Notes: generated by a model from the letters alone, not told the origin. 10,463 nt of DNA from Rickettsiales bacterium (GCA_031289855.1 JAITOR010000074.1:1-10463); one strand, 5' to 3'. Counted from the stretch's first letter, positions 1 through 6,984 are shown. Translations and numbers: made by a program.

Positions 1-33
1 CATATCATTCATTATTCCTTTAACAATTTGTTT

Positions 34-38
34 GGAGG
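34..38 (+). promoter_or_regulatory. Ribosome binding site of the GT11-like gene
   Basis: GGAGG ends five bases before the ATG at 44. This near-perfect Shine-Dalgarno site decides the start. The frame is also open from a TTG at 32, but that codon lies immediately in front of the site and has no ribosome site of its own, so ATG 44 is chosen. The promoter lies outside the window. Confidence 0.8.
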
Positions 39-43
39 TTTGT

Positions 44-1321
44 ATGAATAAATTGTTAATAAATATCTGTTGTTGGTTTATTCCAAAAAAGAAAAACAAA
101 AGGCATTTTAAGGAAAAACATGGAAATGATAACAAAGAAAATAGGGAAAAGCCTGAAGATAGATTAGAATGGTATAACTCTTTATTTCGAGTATTGAAAC
201 TATTAAAAATTAACAATTCTGATGAATACACTCTATTGTTACAGATGATGCAAAATACATTTAAACAACGACTGCAAGCCCTTAAAGAACGAAAGGATAT
301 TGTTATTCCTGATATTGACTATATGAATAGTGCTATATTTTCTTTTTCTGGCGGTCTTGCCGATAATATAAGACAACTTTTTGCAGCAATGGGTGTTATT
401 AAGTGTTTAGAAAAAAAGAATGTAAAAATATACTTTAATGTAGAATATGTAGATAGATATGAGGATTTTATTTTAGAGAAGTATTACAATATATCTAAAT
501 ACATTAATTATGAACTTATAGAGATTCCAGAGGAACTTTTAAAGGCGTATAATGATAGTGGTTTATACAATTATAGTTATAAAAATTATAAATATAATCT
601 AATGAAAAATAGTAATATATTCTTAAACACGTTGTTGGCGGATACGGAACTAATCAGACCTCCCTTTATTTACAAGATGCTATTTAACAGAGAGTTTATA
701 GGAATAGAAAAATATTTGGGTATGTTGAAAATTTTTGTTTCGCTTAATGAGGCCAATAGTAATAAGTTAAAGCAAATAAAAGAGGCAGAGAATAGTGTAT
801 GTGTACACGTAAGGATGGGCGACATCTTGAAACCAGATTCTGTAAATTTTTTACCAAAAATATCTTATTTTAAAAATTCAATAAACAAAATAATACAAAA
901 ATTAGGTAAAAAACAAAATATTACATTTTATATATTTTCAAATTCCATAAGTTTAGTAAAAGCAAGATTGAATAACAAAACATTAAAAGTACCAAGCAAT
1001 ATTACAATCGATTATGTAGATATAAATAAAGAAAGTGAGCCATGTTTTGAATTAGAACTTATGAGAAATTGTCAACATTTTATTTTGTCATTAGGTTCTT
1101 TTTCTTTATTGGCAGCAAAATTAGGGCAATGCAATGATAAAATTGTAATAGAAGCAGGTGCAGGTGATTTATGCGGAAATAAAATTATTGGTGGAATACA
1201 TAATAGAGAAAGGGAATGGGGATATAGATGGAAAGGAAGGAATGTAAAAGAAGATTGGGATAGTAGAGCAACAATGGATGATATAACGATATTGGATAAT
1301 TGGGATTATAAGGGAAAGTGA
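44..1321 (+). CDS. GT11-like glycosyltransferase (alpha-1,2-fucosyltransferase family)
   Basis: Predicted cytoplasmic glycosyltransferase of 425 residues, of the family that moves fucose from GDP-fucose to a galactose-type acceptor. Three family-like blocks are visible in order: GGLADN at 103-108 (GT11 usually GGLGNQ), HVRMGD at 255-260 (family HxRRGD, the GDP-sugar binding loop), IFSNS at 297-301, and LGSFSLLAAKLG at 350-361, matching the family's SSFSWWGAWL block. There is no signal peptide; residues 1-20 are hydrophobic then basic (CCWFIPKKK), a beginning often seen on LPS and capsule glycosyltransferases. About 100 residues precede the GG motif, whereas in ordinary GT11 enzymes it sits near the N-terminus. 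Donor and acceptor are inferred from family only; a related fold using another sugar is possible. The next gene, 206 bases downstream on the same strand, is a surface autotransporter, so the product may decorate surface glycan or that protein. Confidence 0.7.
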   Translation: MNKLLINICCWFIPKKKNKRHFKEKHGNDNKENREKPEDRLEWYNSLFRVLKLLKINNSDEYTLLLQMMQNTFKQRLQALKERKDIVIPDIDYMNSAIFSFSGGLADNIRQLFAAMGVIKCLEKKNVKIYFNVEYVDRYEDFILEKYYNISKYINYELIEIPEELLKAYNDSGLYNYSYKNYKYNLMKNSNIFLNTLLADTELIRPPFIYKMLFNREFIGIEKYLGMLKIFVSLNEANSNKLKQIKEAENSVCVHVRMGDILKPDSVNFLPKISYFKNSINKIIQKLGKKQNITFYIFSNSISLVKARLNNKTLKVPSNITIDYVDINKESEPCFELELMRNCQHFILSLGSFSLLAAKLGQCNDKIVIEAGAGDLCGNKIIGGIHNREREWGYRWKGRNVKEDWDSRATMDDITILDNWDYKGK

Positions 1322-1407
1322 GATTGGAATAGTGATTACAGGAAGATACAAAATCAACAATGCAAATCACAATGAATTATGCATAAAAAAAAATAATTAA
1401 TATTAAT

Positions 1408-1436
1408 TTGCTATTTATTTATTTTATTACTATTAT
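1408..1436 (+). promoter_or_regulatory. Possible sigma-70 type promoter for the autotransporter
   Basis: TTGCTA at 1408-1413 and TATTAT at 1431-1436 are separated by 17 bases, matching the consensus hexamers at 4 of 6 and 5 of 6 positions. In DNA this A/T-rich such matches occur by chance, so the call rests mainly on its place 92 bases before the chosen start. Confidence 0.3.
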
Positions 1437-1518
1437 CTCAAATAGATTAATGTAAATTTTTTTATGTTGAAATTTGAAATATTTGTTATGTCGCAAAAAG
1501 TCTCTAAATTTAGGGGCA

Positions 1519-1523
1519 GAGGG
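1519..1523 (+). promoter_or_regulatory. Ribosome binding site deciding the autotransporter start
   Basis: GAGGG ends four bases before ATG 1528. The longer reading would begin at a TTG (1474) with no visible ribosome site and would put about 18 polar residues ahead of the signal sequence, so ATG 1528 is preferred. Confidence 0.6.
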
Positions 1524-1527
1524 CGAT

Positions 1528-4500
1528 ATGCTAGAAATAATACTTAAAAAACATCACAGTTGTGTTCTAAAACAACTTCATATCATAATTGTTTTTTTTG
1601 TGCAATTGCCTTTAAAAACAATCTCATTTATTTTTTTTGTATCTTTTGTCAGCACGTTGTATGCCAATTGTTCTGAAGTTGATAATGTTAATATAGGCGT
1701 AAAATCCAAACTTTCAATTTGTTTAGATGATAGTTCAAACGCAATTATTACAATAATGATGCAAATTCTGGCTCCTACTAAGGGTAGTTCGTTATATGAT
1801 TTTCCTGTTAATGATAGTCTTATTGGTTTAAGAGGTGAAAATTTGTCAGAAAATTTAATGAATATAAATATAGCAACAACATTGAATGAAACAGATTATG
1901 TTATCATAACAAAAAAAACTGAAAATGAAGAATATTCAATTACAGATTTTTATGGAGGCATAATAGGAAAAAAAGCAAACCTTACCATAAATGAAATTAG
2001 TAAAATTAGATTCGATAATATAAAAATAAATGCAAATGAATCTTTTCAATTTGTGATTTTAGGGGGTGGCTTAATAGGTAGTGGTACTCAATTAAAAATA
2101 ACATCCATGTCAAATGTAATATTTAGCAACAATATAGTAAAAATATTTGGAACTTCTAGAACTTTAAATGGTGGTGGTTTGATTGGTAGCAACGTTGGTT
2201 CCGATGCTTTCATTACAAGCATTACAAGTGCTATATTTTACAATAATAATATTTCCGTCACAACAGGTTCAATAAGTGGGGGAGGTTTAATTGGAGGTCG
2301 TATGGCTAATACTGATATTAAAAAATTTACCACTTCTCTTGATAATACCAATTTTTCCAGTAATAATGTAACAGCAAACTTAATAAGTGGTGGTGGATTA
2401 ATAGGGGTGCATGTGGGAAATTTAGAAATTAATACCATAGCCAATTCAATTTTTTATAACAATATAATTGCTATCACTACTAAAATTAATGGTGGAGGAT
2501 TATTTGGTGTGAGTAAAGAAGCGACGACATCTGGTGGTGTTTTTACCATACACAACATAACTAATTCCATATTTTCAAACAATGTAATAGGAACTGACGC
2601 AACAACCCTTATAAATGGAGGTTTGTTTTATATTGGCAAGATTACAAATGATGTGACGATAACTAATTCAAGTTTTATAAATAATACCTTCAAAACAAGC
2701 GATTCGTATGGGGGGACGTTCACAATAGATACCCCGACAGCAATTGTATTAAATCTTGAGGAAAATACTGAATTTTCAAACAATAAAATCATAAAGAGTG
2801 GTGTGGAGTATTTTAATTCAATATCATTTGTAGGTGCAGGAAATGCAACCATCAATATTATAAATAATGTAAAATTATATGATGGAATTTATTCAAAGGC
2901 AAATGCATTTGTATTAAATACGGATGGTGAAACTGATTTTTATTGGGGTGGAGTAAATAATATAATGAATGGAACTATAAATTTCAATATAGGAAGCAAT
3001 GTATATTTACAGAATGGTTTCAAATATTGTAAAAACATAGATATTTTTAATACGGGATGTATTAATAGTAATATAGGGAGTATTGACAATATAAAGGGAG
3101 CACTGATATTTGATGAGTTAAATACAAATGTAACGACTAATTTAACATTTGATGGCGGTAGTTTGAATTTTGTATTACTGGAAAATATGAATAGTGGAGA
3201 TACAATTTTAACACTTTTTGGAACCATTGATTTGACAAGTACTACAATAAATATTGATTATGATAATTTAGTTTTAGAAAATTATAATGTAAATGACTTT
3301 TTTAATTTAATAATAGCAACAAATATAAATGGTTGGGAGGAACAAGATGTAATATTAAAAGAAGTAAACGGAGTAAATTATACGATGATTTTGGTAAGAG
3401 ATGGGGGGGGGTTAGTATTCAAAATATTAGGGATAGAAAATATAGTTGAACCACCTGTTGAAGAGGATCCAATAGAGGAAGAGGAACCACCAGAGGGAGA
3501 AGGGGAGGATTCGTCGGGAGAAGGGGATGGAACCACCATTCCACCAGTTGTTCCGCCTATTACTGATGATCCAATGGAAGATGATCCACCAGAGGAAGAA
3601 GGGGGGGATTCGTCGGGAGAAGGGGATGGAACCACCACTCCGCCTGATGATGGCACGACTGAGGAACCCGATGAACCACCAGTTGATGAGGGCACGACTG
3701 AGGAACCTGATGATGGGCCATTACCAGTGGTGGATAGTGGTGATGAGTCAATTGAACCAGAATCCGTTGTTTTAACGCCAGAACAGGAACTTCAAATACA
3801 AAAACAAAGACAACAGGAGGCAATGCATGTATTTAAGGAAGAAACTAAAAATATTGCCGAAGCAAGTCTTACAAATACGATAGTTATTAATAATTCTGCT
3901 GATTTAATTGCCAATATTGATTATAAACAAATTTCTGTCAACACAATAAATGCTTCCCAGTTTGCCAATTTTAGTAATATAAGCATGGGAACTGGTAAAT
4001 ATAAAACAGGAAGTTATATAAAAATGAATAGTTATAATTTTATACTTGGTTTGGGCACAAGATTTAATTATGATTTTGACAAATCCATAAAAGAATATGT
4101 GATTGGTTTTTTTGTGGAGGGAGGTTACGGAAAATTTAAAAGTCATTTGAATAATGGGGATACTGGTGACGGAATTACAAAAAGTTTTGGTATTGGTATT
4201 GCAAATAATGTGGAATTTAAAAATAATATTTGGACTGAATTTTCGTTAAGATTTGGCAAGTCTTTAACTGATTATGAAGGTGACAAAATATATATAATTG
4301 ATGTAAATAATAATTTGGTTTTGAATAAATATAATTCTAATTCAATTTATGTGGGTGGTTTAATTGGTGTGGGTTACAAATTTGAAAATAACTATTCCAT
4401 ATATGGTAAATATTTTTTAACTCAAACCACAAGTGAGAATTTAACATTACCTACGGGGCAAAAAATAGAGTTTGATAAAGTATTTTCCAATAGAGTTAGA

Positions 4501-4848
4501 GTAGGGGGAAAATATACAATTGAAATTGAAAACAAAGATAAGGATAAAAAACAAAAAGATAAATATTATATAGGCTTGTATTATGAGTATGATTTTGCAG
4601 GCGATATGCGGGTTAAAATTGATGGAGATGCTGTGGCCACACCAAGTATAAAAGGAGGAACTGCGGTAATTGAAGGTGGATTTGAATACAACTATAATGA
4701 TAATTTGTCATTTGGAATAAAGGGGGATGGGTATAGTGGAATTAGAGAGGGTGTGAGTGGTGGTGTGATAATTAAATATGTCTTTAATGTCGATAAAGTA
4801 AAAGATGCTATGAAAGAAAAATGGGGAGAGTTAAGAGGGGGAAAGTGA
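1528..4848 (+). CDS. Autotransporter adhesin with Pmp-like passenger repeats
   Basis: Type V secreted outer-membrane protein, 1106 residues, that should export its own N-terminal passenger to the cell surface. Residues 1-46 form a long signal peptide: a basic stretch (KKHHS), then two hydrophobic blocks ending in STLYA, with likely cleavage after Ala46. The passenger (about 47-639) is rich in Asn, Ile, Ser, Thr and Gly. At 143-420 it alternates GG(G)(L/I)(I/F)G with FxNN every 31-41 residues, as expected of a beta-solenoid and reminiscent of chlamydial Pmp proteins. Residues 640-751 are an acidic/proline/glycine linker (EEPPE, SSGEGDGTT, GTTEEPD). A charged helical segment (752-790) leads to the barrel at about 820-1086, with alternating aromatic/hydrophobic strands ending in GGVIIKYVF. 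Twenty hydrophilic residues follow the final Phe1086, which is unusual because most barrels end there. A nine-G run encodes residues 626-628. Ligand unknown; adhesion is inferred from architecture. Confidence 0.85.
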   Translation: MLEIILKKHHSCVLKQLHIIIVFFVQLPLKTISFIFFVSFVSTLYANCSEVDNVNIGVKSKLSICLDDSSNAIITIMMQILAPTKGSSLYDFPVNDSLIGLRGENLSENLMNINIATTLNETDYVIITKKTENEEYSITDFYGGIIGKKANLTINEISKIRFDNIKINANESFQFVILGGGLIGSGTQLKITSMSNVIFSNNIVKIFGTSRTLNGGGLIGSNVGSDAFITSITSAIFYNNNISVTTGSISGGGLIGGRMANTDIKKFTTSLDNTNFSSNNVTANLISGGGLIGVHVGNLEINTIANSIFYNNIIAITTKINGGGLFGVSKEATTSGGVFTIHNITNSIFSNNVIGTDATTLINGGLFYIGKITNDVTITNSSFINNTFKTSDSYGGTFTIDTPTAIVLNLEENTEFSNNKIIKSGVEYFNSISFVGAGNATINIINNVKLYDGIYSKANAFVLNTDGETDFYWGGVNNIMNGTINFNIGSNVYLQNGFKYCKNIDIFNTGCINSNIGSIDNIKGALIFDELNTNVTTNLTFDGGSLNFVLLENMNSGDTILTLFGTIDLTSTTINIDYDNLVLENYNVNDFFNLIIATNINGWEEQDVILKEVNGVNYTMILVRDGGGLVFKILGIENIVEPPVEEDPIEEEEPPEGEGEDSSGEGDGTTIPPVVPPITDDPMEDDPPEEEGGDSSGEGDGTTTPPDDGTTEEPDEPPVDEGTTEEPDDGPLPVVDSGDESIEPESVVLTPEQELQIQKQRQQEAMHVFKEETKNIAEASLTNTIVINNSADLIANIDYKQISVNTINASQFANFSNISMGTGKYKTGSYIKMNSYNFILGLGTRFNYDFDKSIKEYVIGFFVEGGYGKFKSHLNNGDTGDGITKSFGIGIANNVEFKNNIWTEFSLRFGKSLTDYEGDKIYIIDVNNNLVLNKYNSNSIYVGGLIGVGYKFENNYSIYGKYFLTQTTSENLTLPTGQKIEFDKVFSNRVRVGGKYTIEIENKDKDKKQKDKYYIGLYYEYDFAGDMRVKIDGDAVATPSIKGGTAVIEGGFEYNYNDNLSFGIKGDGYSGIREGVSGGVIIKYVFNVDKVKDAMKEKWGELRGGK
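1951..2784 (+). repeat. Protein-level repeat ladder, GGGLIG and FxNN motifs
   Basis: Degenerate coding repeat in the autotransporter passenger. The glycine motif begins at 1954 (GGIIG), 2062, 2170, 2278, 2389 (all GGGLIG), 2491 (GGGLFG), 2617 (GGLFYIG) and 2710 (GGTF). The FxxN motif begins at 2122, 2236, 2353, 2452, 2572, 2674 and 2773 (FSNN, FYNN, FSSN, FYNN, FSNN, FINN, FSNN). Spacing is about 36 residues in the core (37, 36, 36, 37, 34) and looser at the end. The unit is about 108 bases but DNA identity is low, so the repeats are old. Each unit probably makes about two turns of a beta-helix. Confidence 0.8.
3403..3411 (+). repeat. G9 homopolymer within the autotransporter gene
   Basis: Nine consecutive G encode Gly-Gly-Gly (three GGG codons) at the end of the passenger. 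As read, the frame is open. Losing one G puts a TAG stop directly after the tract; gaining one G gives a TGA stop 13 codons past the tract. Either change removes linker and barrel. This makes it a natural slipped-strand on/off site. Confidence 0.75.
3484..3637 (+). repeat. Two 55-base direct repeats, period 99, in the linker
   Basis: Bases 3484-3538 and 3583-3637 match at 52 of 55 positions, including 32 identical bases at 3507-3538 and 3606-3637. Both copies encode a PPE..E..DSSGEGDGTT block in the acidic linker. The period of 99 bases is a multiple of three, so recombination between copies would keep the frame and shorten or lengthen the linker by 33 residues. A seven-G run lies at 3601-3607 in the second copy. 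Confidence 0.85.
3652..3713 (+). repeat. Two 23-base direct repeats, period 39, in the linker
   Basis: Bases 3652-3674 and 3691-3713 match at 22 of 23 positions and encode GTTEEPDE and GTTEEPDD. The period (39 bases, 13 codons) again preserves the reading frame. Together with the 99-base duplication it shows that the linker grew by in-frame duplication. Confidence 0.85.
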
Positions 4849-5229
4849 GAATGTCAAATTGTAAAAGTATATGGTTCGAGTGAAGTTATTTGGTGATAAA
4901 TTATTTTTCATTTTTTATCATATTGTTCAATTAATGGGTAATTTTTAAACAACTCACTTTTCATATTTACATTATTTTTTTAGAGACTTATGAGTAAATA
5001 TGCAAAAAATTCTAAACCAATTTTTTACACAAACATTTTTCAGGTAATTTATTCATTTTTATTTTTTTATTAAAGATATTTAACATATACATTTCTTTTT
5101 TTGTCAAATTTTTTCATCATGTATGTTGTATATATGTTGTGTGAATAAAAAAATAAGGCTTTAAATTAAAAATTCAATCACCCTTTTCGAAAAAAGGGTG
5201 ATTTTATGCAAACAATTATAAAATATAAA
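4849..5229. other. Gene-free A/T-rich region between convergent genes
   Basis: About 380 bases with no supportable gene. The autotransporter ends at its left edge and fba, on the other strand, ends at its right edge. The only strong structure is the hairpin at 5176-5203. A weak A/T stem (TGATAAA 4894-4900 with TTTATCA 4914-4920) might be a poor terminator for the autotransporter but is not convincing. T and A tracts fill most of the rest. Confidence 0.6.
5176..5203 (-). terminator. Intrinsic terminator of fba
   Basis: A perfect 12-base stem (AATCACCCTTTT at 5176-5187 paired with 5192-5203) encloses a four-base loop CGAA. Read on the minus strand it lies 26 bases after the fba stop and is followed by GAATTTTTAATTT, a serviceable T tract. 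On the plus strand the stem also runs into TTTTA, so it could stop read-through from the autotransporter side too. Confidence 0.8.
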
Positions 5230-6216
5230 TTAAATTCTATTTGCTGAACCAAAAACATTTACATTCTTGGCTTTATACATTTCTTTTAATGCATCTCTTG
5301 CTGGTTTTAAATATTCTCTTGGGTCAAATTTGCTTGGATTTTCAGCTAAAAATTTTCTAATGGCCGCTGTCATCCATAACCTACCATCACTATCAACGTT
5401 GATTTTACATACTGATAATTCTGCTGCTTTTCTTAATTGTGCTTCTGGTACACCAAATGCTTTTTCAATTTTACCGCCAAATTGATTTATAATTCTAACT
5501 GCTTCTTGTGGCACTGATGATGCACCATGTAGAACAATAGGGAAACCTGGAACCTTTTTTGATACTTCATCCAATATATCAAATCTCAAAGGTGGAATTT
5601 CTTCTTCCTTGTCAACTTTGAATTTGTATGCTCCGTGTGAAGTTCCTATTGAAATGGCCAAACTATCAACACCTGTGCTTTTTACAAATTTTTCCACATC
5701 ATTAGGGTCAGTATAATTGGAATTGGCTGAAGAAACTTCATCTTCTATACCAGCCAATACCCCTAACTCGCCTTCAACAGTTACACTATTTTGATGGGCA
5801 TATTCTACAACTTTTTTTGTAATTTCAATATTTTTTTCAAATGGTTCATGAGAAGCATCAATCATAACACTTGAAAAACCACTATCAATACAATCTTTGC
5901 AGACTTCAAAGTTTGCTCCATGGTCAAGATGTAAAGCAACTGGAATTTCTTTCAAATTTAATTCTTTTGCCACTCTTTTCATCATGTCCACAGCACCTTT
6001 TGCCATACCTTTCAACATGTCGGCGTCAGCATATTTTCTCGCTCCAGCCGATACTTGTAAAATTACAGGAGATTGCGACTCCAAACAGGCAAGTACAATG
6101 GCTTGTATTTGTTCCATATTATTAAAATTATATGCCGGAATAGCATATTTTCCTTTGTAAGCATCCTCAAACATCTTTTTTGTGTTTGAAAATCCAAGTT
6201 CTTTATAAGAGGTCAT
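5230..6216 (-). CDS. fba: Class II fructose-bisphosphate aldolase
   Basis: Cytoplasmic zinc enzyme of glycolysis and gluconeogenesis that splits fructose 1,6-bisphosphate into glyceraldehyde 3-phosphate and dihydroxyacetone phosphate. The 328-residue product fits the family and appears complete. Active-site elements are in the expected order: LHLDHG at 95-100 with catalytic Asp98 and zinc-binding His99, GELG at 149-152 with the zinc-ligand Glu150, GTSHGAYKF with His194, PIVLHGASS with His230, and KINVDSD at 271-277, the phosphate/substrate region. The start (ATG, MTSYKELGF) gives a normal family N-terminus, though no clear Shine-Dalgarno site precedes it. The gene is 75 bases downstream of trxA on the same strand but has a likely promoter of its own in that gap and a strong terminator after it, so it can be a single transcription unit. 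Tagatose-bisphosphate aldolase is the main alternative in this fold; fructose is favoured on general resemblance. Confidence 0.92.
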   Translation of the reverse strand: MTSYKELGFSNTKKMFEDAYKGKYAIPAYNFNNMEQIQAIVLACLESQSPVILQVSAGARKYADADMLKGMAKGAVDMMKRVAKELNLKEIPVALHLDHGANFEVCKDCIDSGFSSVMIDASHEPFEKNIEITKKVVEYAHQNSVTVEGELGVLAGIEDEVSSANSNYTDPNDVEKFVKSTGVDSLAISIGTSHGAYKFKVDKEEEIPPLRFDILDEVSKKVPGFPIVLHGASSVPQEAVRIINQFGGKIEKAFGVPEAQLRKAAELSVCKINVDSDGRLWMTAAIRKFLAENPSKFDPREYLKPARDALKEMYKAKNVNVFGSANRI

Positions 6217-6242
6217 ATATCAAAATAGTTTTTAATATTACT

Positions 6243-6270
6243 ATTGTAAAGATAAAATTATAAATATCAA
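6243..6270 (-). promoter_or_regulatory. Likely promoter of fba
   Basis: On the minus strand TTGATA (6265-6270) and TACAAT (6243-6248) are 16 bases apart; each matches the sigma-70 consensus at 5 of 6 positions. Transcription would begin near 6236, giving a leader of about 20 bases before the fba ATG. It lies in the short gap after trxA. Confidence 0.5.
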
Positions 6271-6291
6271 TAGTTAAAATATTATTTTTAT

Positions 6292-6600
6292 TTATAAGTT
6301 GCCATTTATCCAATCTAACAAATTTTTCTTCGCTGCCATTCCTGTTTTTTGTGATATTAATACACCATCTTTAAATAAAAGTAATGTCGGAATTCCCATA
6401 ATTTCAAATTTAGTTGGAGTTTCCCTGCCTTCATCCACATTAAATTTGCAAACTTTTATTTTATCTTTTAATTCTATGGCAATTTCCTCAATTACCGGTG
6501 ATAACATTTTGCAGGGACCACACCATTCAGCCCAAAAATCAATCAGTGTTATTCCTTTTGAAATTTCGTCATCAAAATCTTTATCATTTATATTTTTCAT
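6292..6600 (-). CDS. trxA: Thioredoxin
   Basis: Small cytoplasmic dithiol-disulfide oxidoreductase that reduces target proteins and is recharged by thioredoxin reductase. The 102-residue product is a complete single domain. The active site is WCGPC at 26-30 within FWAEWCGPCK, and the cis-proline loop is GIPT with Pro71, both as in classical thioredoxin. The conserved Asp21 precedes the active site (IDFWAEW). There is no signal peptide, so it is not a periplasmic thiol protein. An extra cysteine is present at 51. The start follows the stop of the upstream xseB-like gene by five bases with no strong ribosome site, which suggests one transcript and possibly coupled translation. Confidence 0.93.
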   Translation of the reverse strand: MKNINDKDFDDEISKGITLIDFWAEWCGPCKMLSPVIEEIAIELKDKIKVCKFNVDEGRETPTKFEIMGIPTLLLFKDGVLISQKTGMAAKKNLLDWINGNL

Positions 6601-6605
6601 AAAAA

Positions 6606-6950
6606 TTACTGCTTTTTTGTTTTATTATCACTATCCTCATCTTCCTCTTCACCTTCTTCACCCTTTTCATCAAAAAATTCTAAATCTTCATCATTTAAAT
6701 ATGTATCATTATCTTCTGAGTCGTCATCATCATCCAGTCCTAATTCATCCAAAGAAATTCCACTTTCTTTTGCCAATGCCTTAATTTCTTCCCGTTCCTT
6801 TGTCAACAAAGATTCACAATACTTTTTTAACTCTATGGCCTCGTCATATAATGGCTTACTTTTTTCAATGTTCTCAATTTTTTCCAGTTCATCTAACTTC
6901 TCTTCAAGGAGATTCATTGCTTTATCAAAATCTAAATCGTTATAACTCAT
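6606..6950 (-). CDS. xseB: Exodeoxyribonuclease VII small subunit-like protein with acidic tail
   Basis: Residues 5-57 resemble XseB, the small helical subunit that assembles on XseA to make exonuclease VII, which degrades single-stranded DNA in the cytoplasm. The family pattern is visible: FDKAMNLLEEKLDELE, then a short gap, LYDEAIELKKYCESLL and a closing charged helix. XseB proteins are usually about 60-85 residues; this one has 114, because a very acidic tail is added (23 of the 36 residues at 73-108 are Asp or Glu) ending in KTKKQ. The gene lies five bases upstream of trxA on the same strand; xseA is not in the window. No Shine-Dalgarno site precedes the ATG. Because the domain is a short coiled hairpin, an unrelated helical acidic protein cannot be excluded. 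Confidence 0.6.
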   Translation of the reverse strand: MSYNDLDFDKAMNLLEEKLDELEKIENIEKSKPLYDEAIELKKYCESLLTKEREEIKALAKESGISLDELGLDDDDDSEDNDTYLNDEDLEFFDEKGEEGEEEDEDSDNKTKKQ

Positions 6951-6984
6951 ACAAATACAAAAAACATTTTAACTTCTATCGTTG

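Larger units (their letters stand above)
1322..1527 (+). other. Intergenic region between glycosyltransferase and autotransporter
   Basis: A/T-rich spacer. It holds a 10-base palindrome TTATGCATAA at 1377-1386 followed by an A tract, and a possible promoter at 1408-1436. No convincing terminator for the upstream gene is seen: the only stem (GTGATT 1332-1337 with AATCAC 1365-1370) is short, has a 27-base loop and no T tract. Read-through from the transferase into the autotransporter is therefore possible. The last 54 bases are also open in the autotransporter frame from a TTG at 1474. Confidence 0.5.

Noticed and set aside
3378..3823. Several long open frames in other frames and on the minus strand, some rich in Pro/Ser/Gly or His.
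   Set aside because: They lie opposite or out of frame with the acidic linker, whose repetitive G-rich codons lack stops in other frames. They have no plausible start context or domain.
1312..4850. The 12-base string GGGAAAGTGAGA occurs at the stop codons of both the glycosyltransferase and the autotransporter genes.
   Set aside because: A shared 12-mer is expected by chance in a window of this size and no longer identity surrounds it.
4894..4920. A/T stem TGATAAA / TTTATCA after the autotransporter as a terminator.
   Set aside because: The stem is only seven mostly A-T pairs with a 13-base loop and no clean T tract after it.
4849..5229. The long gap considered as a site for a small RNA or tRNA.
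   Set aside because: Apart from the fba terminator no cloverleaf or stable G+C-containing structure is seen, and the sequence is nearly all A/T tracts.
5871..6160. Plus-strand open frames of 84 and 87 codons within fba.
   Set aside because: They are antisense to a strongly conserved enzyme gene and show no domain or ribosome site.
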